Assembly: GCA_025642065.1 (NCBI GenBank)
Contig: JAODUP010000011.1
Location: 310,001 to 374,000, forward strand
Direction of reading: 5' to 3'
From: Paralvinella palmiformis
Taxonomy: Eukaryota; Annelida; Polychaeta; Terebellida; Alvinellidae
DNA: 64,000 nt
Made by a program: the position numbers and the translations under genes. Shown piece by piece: positions 57,201 to 64,000 of the stretch. The notes under the pieces were generated by a model that did not search any database, was not told the origin of the DNA, and worked only from the letters and a program-made list of their open reading frames with translations. The first letter of the stretch is position 1, and each line of letters starts with the position of its first letter.

Positions 57201-58358
57201 TAACGCCAGCCAACATGGTTCTGATGCTCGACTAGCCAACAGCGTCTTAATTTTTTCCTTCCCTCATCTAAATTTCGTGGGAATCCCGTAAAAGAATTGG
57301 GCCTGATAAAATTACTGCCGATAATTTATGAGAGTTGACATATTGTGTATAACTACACAAAACTGCTCTAGATAATGTCTGTTGTTGATTTATAGCTACT
57401 TTAGATCATACAAAATGTTTTTAAAAACGTTGCTTGACAACATTCCCACTTTAGCTAAAATTCTGTAAACCTGTGATTTGCACAATTCTTTTAGTTGTAA
57501 TCTTCACTAGTATCAGATGTGCCATTATAAATATCCTTTGTGCATAAATACCACTAAATCGGAAAATACAGGTACATACTGAATTATAAACCCCTGATTG
57601 CATAATGAGCTTAGATATCATACATAATACATATAAAACTATGTATCCTTGATGTGCAACTTATGTAACATATATGATGCATATTTTATTATTTAAAGTG
57701 ACTGTTTTTTTCCTTTATTGATCGAGCACTAGTCATGTGATCTTCAAATGGTGTTTATGTCTAACATGGTACACCAAACCTTTGTGTTGAGTGTTTTCAT
57801 TGGTCATACCAAAAAAACGTTTAGCAGAAAAGGTACCACATAACAGTATATGGATCTTATTTTTGGTAGTTCTTGTCACTAGTTGAGGAATGGGTGGAAT
57901 GGCTGAAGCAACTGGACATAGCAGAGTAGCCAGGTATATCTCCATTACAGGAAGCTTCAACTGGCCAGAACATTGGATAGATCAAAGAACCTGCATTTCC
58001 TGTACCCAAAACTGACATATATGTATAGTGTTGCTGTTTTACTGTCACTATACTCTGTTGAAGTTGAAAGACTCTTCAGTCATTTAAAGCTGACAAAGTC
58101 AGATTGACATGCCAGCCTTAGAAATAAAAGACTGAAACAAATTGCTAAACATAAAATTGTACATGAAGGAAGAAATGTGGGAGTTAATTAAATATGAGAC
58201 AGAAGTCAAGTGGGCCAGATTTATACAGAGGAGACTAAGATTTTACTCTCTTGTTCCAGTAGCTAGTTTAAAGTAAACAGGACCAAATGATTATGAGCAC
58301 AATGTTATTGTAACTTATAGTGTACAGTGACATTTTATGTCAGAAGTAGGCGTACTTG

Positions 58359-58406
<48 letters not shown>

Positions 58407-60730
58407 AAGAATTTGCATGTTCTCATTCACTTGTTACAGTAAAATACTTACTAAATGAGTAAAACTGTGATGACCTCAGAAATTAAATAATTCAATTGTA
58501 TACGTACATGTTCTTTACTTTATCATTATTGTATACATGCCATTTCATTACACTTGTGGACTAATTTGCACATGAATGTGTTGAAATGTAATCCTCAGTC
58601 AAATAAGTATAATACCACAGAATAAGACCGATAAAGAACATAATTATGTGTAGTTATTGTTTAAAGGGAATTAACACAGTATCAAAACTGACATGCATAG
58701 TTCTTGTCCTTTAAAATTCTTATTAATGCAATCATAGTTTTTCCTTCACTCTCCCAAACCCACCCCCGGTTTGGCCTGTCCACTCCCTCAGTGCCCATGT
58801 CTTTCTTCCCACCCTGCCCCTTTTCTAGTCTAGCTAGGGGTCTGACTACTACTACAGTCAGAATCCGTTAATCCGGACATCGTTTATCTGACTAATCCAC
58901 CATCCGACACAATATTGCCTGTGACTGATTTAGCTCCATTATAAATGACTCTTTAATCTGACAAAATCGTGTTCTGTGTTCCGACCCGAAAATGTTCCCA
59001 CACCAACATGTTATCATTAACCTGCCCGCCTGCGATAATTGCTATATCGTAACCAATTATAATCGTCTTTGATCATACACACTGACACACAATGCTTCCA
59101 TTGTCTGTGGCTATCTAATAGCCAATCATAATCATTCATGGCTAATTACAAATACCAATGTGTGACCTTTCCAATAAGCAGATCATGAGTTAATCTGATG
59201 GACTAAGTGACACGAGTATTTCTTTTTAGTGTCTGTAATTAAAAATAACAAACATCAAAATGATCAATGGCTTCCATGTCATTCCGTATCTTGTGCACAG
59301 TTATTGAATATTAGTTTAAAGACAGAGGTATATCTTTATGATTTAAAAATGTGTGACAGACTACCGGTATGTCACCAACTCGATATTCTGACATTCTAGT
59401 TTATCTGACATATTATCATGTGACAAACCTTTTCTGATTAACAAATTCTGACTGTACTACTAAATAGTTCATTGATGATGATGATGATGATAATGATGAT
59501 GATGATGATATAGTCTTGTATATCCTGTGTAGTCATTGTTAAATATGAACTTCTAAAAGTGCATCGGTAGTTGGAAATCATATTTTTACTATGGAGCTAA
59601 TTTTATAGGTTCATAAATCATGAAAGGCAATGGTAATCTATAGTCTAGTGTCCTTAGGTTGGCTGACTACAAATAAAATAAATATTTAAAAACTTAATAT
59701 TAAGTGTACTATCTAAGACATTAACCATGTGATAGACTGCATTGTCTTGTGTTCAATAACTAATTTTCACAATCCACAGCCTAAATTAGTTCGGACTACA
59801 AAAAGAAGATTTGAAAAGTCACTGCGTACACTTCATGAGCTGTGTATGTGGGGGGCAAAGGAGGGTCTTAACAGGCTACGGAATCTTCACAAGGTAATAG
59901 CAATAGTGATTATATAATTTATTATGCATGCACACCTACACACACACACACACACACATACACACATACACATTGTATGTATATCTATTCTAAAAACACA
60001 CACACACACACACACATAAAGAGAATTTTTTTAAACAGTATCCATCCTTCAATATTTCTAACTAAGTTTTACTTCAGAGTACCTTTGAGTTTGAATGGCA
60101 TTTCTTACTGAGGACATTTAATTAAATTTACATAATTTATTATAATTATTGTTTTTAGTATTTCAGTCGGGATCTTTATGTGTTACACATGGAACAGATC
60201 GATGCTGAGAGTATGGAGCCAGCATGTAGTGTGTTGACTGTTGGCAGAACCATCATTATTAACTACATGGATCATTCAGATCTGTAAGTCAGACAGATAG
60301 AAATGTAGATAATATGATCAATCTCAAGTTGAATGAGATAGCTATCTGAAATAAGAGCTCTAACTTTAAATGAGAACTGATGTCAAAGACAGGGATGAAA
60401 TAATTCATGTGTGTCTTATCATTGATAAAATAGTACAATGGTATCTCTTACATTATATCATAAATGTTTTTGAAGTAAACTAAATATTATTGTTTTTCAA
60501 TTATTCCCTTTTCAGAGACACAGGTTTGACTGATGTTGATTGGGATTCTACAAACAGCAACAATTGTCTTGACAGGAGATGGTTTTCAGTAAGTCTGATT
60601 AGATAGGTTTTTTAATAATAATAATAATAATCTTTGTTGGGTTGTTTATGGTATGAGTTTAGGGAGGCTACACATTCACATCCGTGTGCATACATACACA
60701 TGCACGCACGCACACGCACACACACACAAC

Positions 60731-60763
<33 letters not shown>

Positions 60764-61469
60764 TGCATGCACACATACATAGAGAGAAATAGATAGAGAA
60801 AGAGGGAGTGTGAGAGAGAAAGTGTACCAAATATTATACATAAATAATCATGTTATTGCAGAGTGAGACAATGACAAGTTTTCATTCAGCTGACTCATTC
60901 CTGTCATGTGTTGATGATATTTCTCCCACAAGAGGGCAGCAACAGTCTACACCAGTACCTATTTCAGGAAATGGCACTATAACTGAGTATGATCTTTTAC
61001 AGTACAATTCGTAATTAATTGCTTATATATCTGCACAGGTTATACAAATTTCATTAGTAACTTAACTATCAAATAGCTGTCAAATATCAAGTGATATGTT
61101 CTTGTTTACTGATGTGATTCCATTATATTTAACATTTTTTATAATCTGATACAGAAGTGATGCAAAAGATGGGACCAAGAATAACATGATGCCTTCTCCT
61201 GGATCAGGTGTGATAAGAATTTTTTTAAATATTTTTATGTTGTATGTTAATTATATTAGTTGAAAAAGATTGTTATGTCATTAACAAAAATAAGAATTGT
61301 TTCTTTATTATTGTTCTACACATTTCAGACCTAACACAAACCTCAGATGTTGATTTAGAAAAGCTTCATTTTAGTAGAACATCATCAGCAACAGGTCTGT
61401 CTTTAATGGCCAATGTAATGATAGTATATGTTAATCACAGTCTTTTATTAATCAAAGACATTAATATTG

Positions 61470-61506
<37 letters not shown>

Positions 61507-62334
61507 TGTGTATGTGTGTCACAGTTGTAAAACAGTCTTATATTTCCATTGTTTATTAATTTTCTATGCTTTCTATATTGCTTTAGGTTCCTTGGAAACA
61601 GCCCAAGACACATTAAGTATACCAAAATCTGAAGGTAAATGCTATGTTAATTGACATTAGTCTGATTGGCTGTTAATGACATTGTAGTCCTCTCTTCTTT
61701 TAGTTTTTAGGGATATACTAATGGTGCAGTGATTAGACCACTGCACTATAAACCTCCAGGTTGTGCATTCCAATCTGACTCATATCTGTGTTTATCGGAA
61801 TTAGTTCCCTTGGCAGATGCTCCTGAGCCAAATATATCCCAGGTGTGACCAATACTAAGCTAAACAACTTGGCTGAACTCTTAGTTTTTATGAAAAAAAT
61901 CTGCAATAGTACTTTCTGAACAAAAAAAGTTGCTGAGTATATTTAACATTTTAGGTAAATTATTTCTGAAAAGCCGTATACATATACATTAAGTTTATTC
62001 TTCAATAGAATTGGCCACAAATCAACAAAACAACTATCAGACTGCTTTGGTTAATTGCTTAGGCGCTTTACATTTAAAACGTATTTAAAATATATTTTGA
62101 GCCCATATAGCTCAAATACATTTCATACATAATAAACTGGTTTAAAATTGTAAATATGCCCAATCTAAATAAATGCTTTTTCTAAATTCTATCTCACTAA
62201 TGCATATCAATATTCTAAATTCTATCTCACTAATGCATATCAATATTCCATTTTTCACAAACATTGAACAATTCCACTTTTTTCTGTTATTATATTTTAT
62301 TATTTTTTACAGATCTTGGCTTCTGAACCTCAGA

Positions 62335-62383
<49 letters not shown>

Positions 62384-62749
62384 CCTTTGTTGTTACAGAT
62401 GACACTTGTCATGAATCAATCAGTTTATCAGAACTCTGTCTACGGCCAATCAAAGGAAACATTGTCAGTTCTGTGGATCACATGAGCTGCTTTAATAAAT
62501 CAACTCCAGGTAGATTCACGTTTATAATTTAATAAAAACTTCAAAAAGTAGAATACTGATGAATAGTTCAGAGATGCTATTTTTCTGTTATCTTGTGAGT
62601 GATGTTGGCTGATTCAAGAGAGGAATATATCATAATGTGAAAGCACCTAGAGTTTGAATGTACCAGCTCACTCCAACTGATTTGTCATGTCCTTGCTAGA
62701 TGACTGGCTATAAATGAATACTATGTGTAGTTTTTGTGTATGTAGGTAT

Positions 62750-62791
<42 letters not shown>

Positions 62792-63980
62792 TTGTAGGTT
62801 TTGGTATACAGAAATTGTTAGTGGAGTGTCCAGGTGTTTATCATGTGATATATTCACTATTGATTGGACGACCTACTGTCATATTTGCAACATTTAGAAT
62901 GGAAAAAGAAATTAGATTTACAGTCAATGCATTGTCTATGTTTGTCCCAGGACACTCTAGGTAAGAGAATTATTACTAACATTATTTATTATTATTATTA
63001 ATTATTATTATAGTTGTAACATAAATATGATATTATATTTCTGTATCAGGTACTAGTTGCCAATGGAATTTCAAATTAAGAATATTTATATTAGCCATCA
63101 TTCTGGGACAGTGAATAGCCTATTTTGTGGCCAGGTCTTGTGTACATCCATCCATCTATCCTTTAGCATATAAGATGTGATTCATGATTATCAGATTTTG
63201 TTGTTTTTAAATTTTATGAAATACTTAATGAACATTGATTATGTTTGGTAATCGCAATATTCTTATTTAATTCTTTTGCCTACTTTATTATTATTATATT
63301 CATTTAAAACATATGTAGAAAGCTATTACAGCATATCTGCATCTCAATTCATCAATCTTGTATGATAAGTATTTATTAATTATTGTTTCCAATAAATATG
63401 ACAGCCAAGTATTGGTCTAGTTTTTCAGGAATTGTGCCATATCATAAAAGTCCACTCTGTATAAATGATATAGTACATGCCAAACTAATAGGTCTGTGTC
63501 GTCCTGAAAGACGAAAAGTTGAACACATGGTACCAAGCTCAGTGAGGGTAAGATATAAATAATTTGTTGATAACTTAACACTGGTGTGTGTGTGTGTGTG
63601 CATTAATGATTAATAGTTGTTTGAATAAATACCAAATATGTAACTGGTATCATTTCAGCAATATGTCACAATATTTGACATAGAAAAGAAAGCTATATTA
63701 GCTCCTGAGTACAAGGTAATATAAGAAATTGATGATTATTATCTAATAATTGAATTGATCAGTCAATTTTCATGTGAAATTTGTTTGATAATAATAACAT
63801 AATACAAGAAAGGTTTGCTGTTTGTTTTGGTCTCCATTGTGTGTGTGTGAATGTTATATTCCATGAATGTTTCACTAATAAAATGTTTTCGTTTGCATCA
63901 AAGGGTGAGTTACTGAGAGATCTGTGTATTATGAGAAGGTCATTTAGCACTGATCAGATTTGTGTTGCATATATTCACAG
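44656..63980 (+). CDS. SMCR8: SMCR8 (C9orf72-SMCR8 complex subunit), partial, 21 or more coding exons
   Basis: Exons: 44656-44676, 45061-about 45258, 49486-49574, 49827-49896, 51112-51194, 52814-52944, 53727-53905, 55712-55904, 56532-56587, 59780-59893, 60159-60283, 60516-60588, 60862-60986, 61155-61207, 61329-61394, 61587-61634, 62399-62509, 62798-62960, 63421-63547, 63659-63715, 63904-63980. It continues past the window. SMCR8 is a DENN-type protein that acts with C9orf72 and WDR41 in autophagy and lysosome/Rab regulation. Diagnostic segments are FIMIAEFSEQEGPKP, SFDLNEFSVRIMSADFQ, VHHFTLYDYQARGFVRPFCM, PKLVRTTKRRFEKSLRTLHE, YHVIYSLLIGRPTV and HAKLIGLCRPE, all in family order. The middle (about 60159-62509) is low-complexity Ser/Asp-rich linker split into small exons. 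Phases agree at all junctions except 45258/49486, where the donor is unclear, and the acceptor at 63420 is weak. The start Met follows a 5' UTR exon beginning at 44511 with a 13-codon upstream ORF. Confidence 0.92.
46169..47074 (+). mobile_element. TIR element family E in SMCR8 intron
   Basis: The ends are TAGGTCCCAACTATTAAGCC and, reverse-complemented, TAGGTCCCAGCCATTAAGCC: about 20 of 22 bases inverted, with TA at both borders. It is 906 bp long with no transposase. It is the opposite-orientation relative of 34782-35530. Confidence 0.75.
47095..47710 (+). repeat. Duplicated module, copy 2 (empty site for family D)
   Basis: Homologous to 28010-28905, including GTGCAAATATTAGTCCGGAC and GGTGCCACTGAAAACTTAAT. 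The family D element is absent: ACATTTGATGAAATCTTCAG is continuous here. The (TA)n(AAT)n tract at 47553-47604 is expanded. Confidence 0.8.
47710..48700 (+). pseudogene. CR1-like LINE reverse-transcriptase fragments
   Basis: RT block A is visible as VLLVLLDLYAAFDKVDHK (47784-47835). After deletions, C-terminal parts follow: VINAQKYDHITPILQILY, GFKILLTTYKFISDA and NVAVPTLWKGIPAGVRNT ... LKTHLFRVAF. Stops and frameshifts are frequent. It is a different LINE family from the one at 22490-24228. It lies in the intron before SMCR8 exon 49486-49574. Confidence 0.75.
51480..51725 (+). repeat. SINE family B copy with duplicated head
   Basis: Two tandem copies of a CATCTGAAGTTGAGGA...GCACTGCAAACCTT segment (about 51490-51560 and 51565-51635) precede the body GGCTCATATCAGATTTCTAT. 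It sits in an SMCR8 intron. Confidence 0.6.
54181..54262. repeat. (CA)n microsatellite followed by (TA)n and (GA)n
   Basis: About 40 CA units with one slip, then TATATA and GAGAGA. It creates several spurious His-Thr open frames. In an SMCR8 intron. Confidence 0.95.
56780..57250. repeat. GC-richer inverted cluster of GAGCATC/AAAGGTCC units
   Basis: A plus-oriented unit (GTGTTCGCTGGCGCTAAAGG at about 56841) faces minus-oriented units at 57115-57245 (reverse complement TCGAGCATCAGAACCATGTT and TCGAGCATCAGAACTCTGTA). Units are about 60-65 bp. Related units occur at 25985-26115. Likely the ends of an undescribed element. In the SMCR8 intron between 56587 and 59780. Confidence 0.55.
57251..58034. 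other. Intronic stretch in SMCR8 without recognised content
   Basis: AT-rich, with no exon, SINE or transposon domain I can name. Short minus-strand frames at 57733-58048 lack family features. Confidence 0.4.
58035..58190 (+). pseudogene. hAT transposase C-terminal remnant
   Basis: The frame reads LYSVEVERLFSHLKLTKSD, stop, HASLRNKRLKQIA. This matches the hAT dimerisation region (S-x-x-VER-FS-LK...R-RL). Only this fragment is recognisable. Confidence 0.6.
58855..59454. mobile_element. pogo/Tigger-like MITE with TA duplication
   Basis: The left end is CAGTCAGAATCCGTTAATCC. The right end reverse-complements to CAGTCAGAATTTGTTAATCA: 17 of the first 19 bases match. TA flanks both sides (58853-58854 and 59455-59456). 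It is 600 bp with no transposase. The TTAATCCGGAC motif is typical of pogo-group ends. Confidence 0.75.
61705..61865 (+). repeat. SINE family B copy (best preserved)
   Basis: ATGGTGCAGTGATTAGACCA (A-box region), GTTGTGCATTCCAATCTG (B-box region), then CTCATATCTGTGTTTATCGG and a CCCAGGTGTGACCAATACTA tail. In an SMCR8 intron. Confidence 0.7.
62181..62246. repeat. Exact 33-bp tandem duplication
   Basis: 62181-62213 and 62214-62246 are identical (unit begins TCTAAATTCTATCTCACTAA). No mismatch suggests a recent origin. In an SMCR8 intron. Confidence 0.9.
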
Positions 63981-64000
63981 GTTAGTCTATATACAGTTGT

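Overview
This is a eukaryotic, AT-rich animal nuclear window. The genes have many introns with GT/AG boundaries. Intergenic and intronic DNA is packed with tRNA-derived SINEs, non-LTR (LINE) fragments, MULE and hAT remnants, short inverted-repeat DNA elements and microsatellites. An endonuclease IV-type AP endonuclease (absent from vertebrates), MULE remnants and several SINE families suggest a marine invertebrate, most likely a mollusc or another lophotrochozoan. That placement is inference. Bacterial features (operons, RBS, CRISPR) do not apply.

Layout: (1) 26-974 (+), last coding exon of an unidentified helical protein, with a long 3' UTR containing a SINE. (2) 2950-15674 (-), a seven-exon endonuclease IV gene (apn-1/Nfo family) with a very long Lys/Ser/Glu-rich N-terminal extension built on a 9-residue coding minisatellite. 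(3) 15.7-29.7 kb, mainly transposon-derived, plus weak evidence for an unidentified minus-strand gene (about 17.1-22.0 kb). It contains MULE remnants, a LINE split by a nested element, a LINE joined to a tRNA-like 3' end, and a 1.5 kb inverted-repeat element inserted in the A box of a SINE. (4) 29787-37172 (+), complete katanin p60 (KATNA1) with two tandem alternative copies of the Walker A/pore-loop exon. (5) 39287-40093 (-), intronless protein-L-isoaspartate methyltransferase (PCMT1) with a hydrophobic N-terminal extension. (6) 44656 to beyond 63980 (+), an intron-rich SMCR8 gene cut off by the window end.

KATNA1 and PCMT1 are convergent, and gene 1 and apn-1 are convergent with overlapping poly(A) signals. 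PCMT1 and SMCR8 are head to head across about 4 kb. The genes belong to unrelated pathways: base excision repair, microtubule severing, protein repair, and the C9orf72-SMCR8 autophagy complex. No shared pathway is implied.

The strongest observation is the katanin exon duplication: two 159-nt exons, 49/53 residues identical, separated by a 55-nt intron, differing at the residue next to the pore-loop-1 tyrosine (Arg or His). Other notable points are a LINE-tRNA composite element, several datable nested insertions with target-site duplications, and paralogous repeat copies that reveal an empty insertion site.
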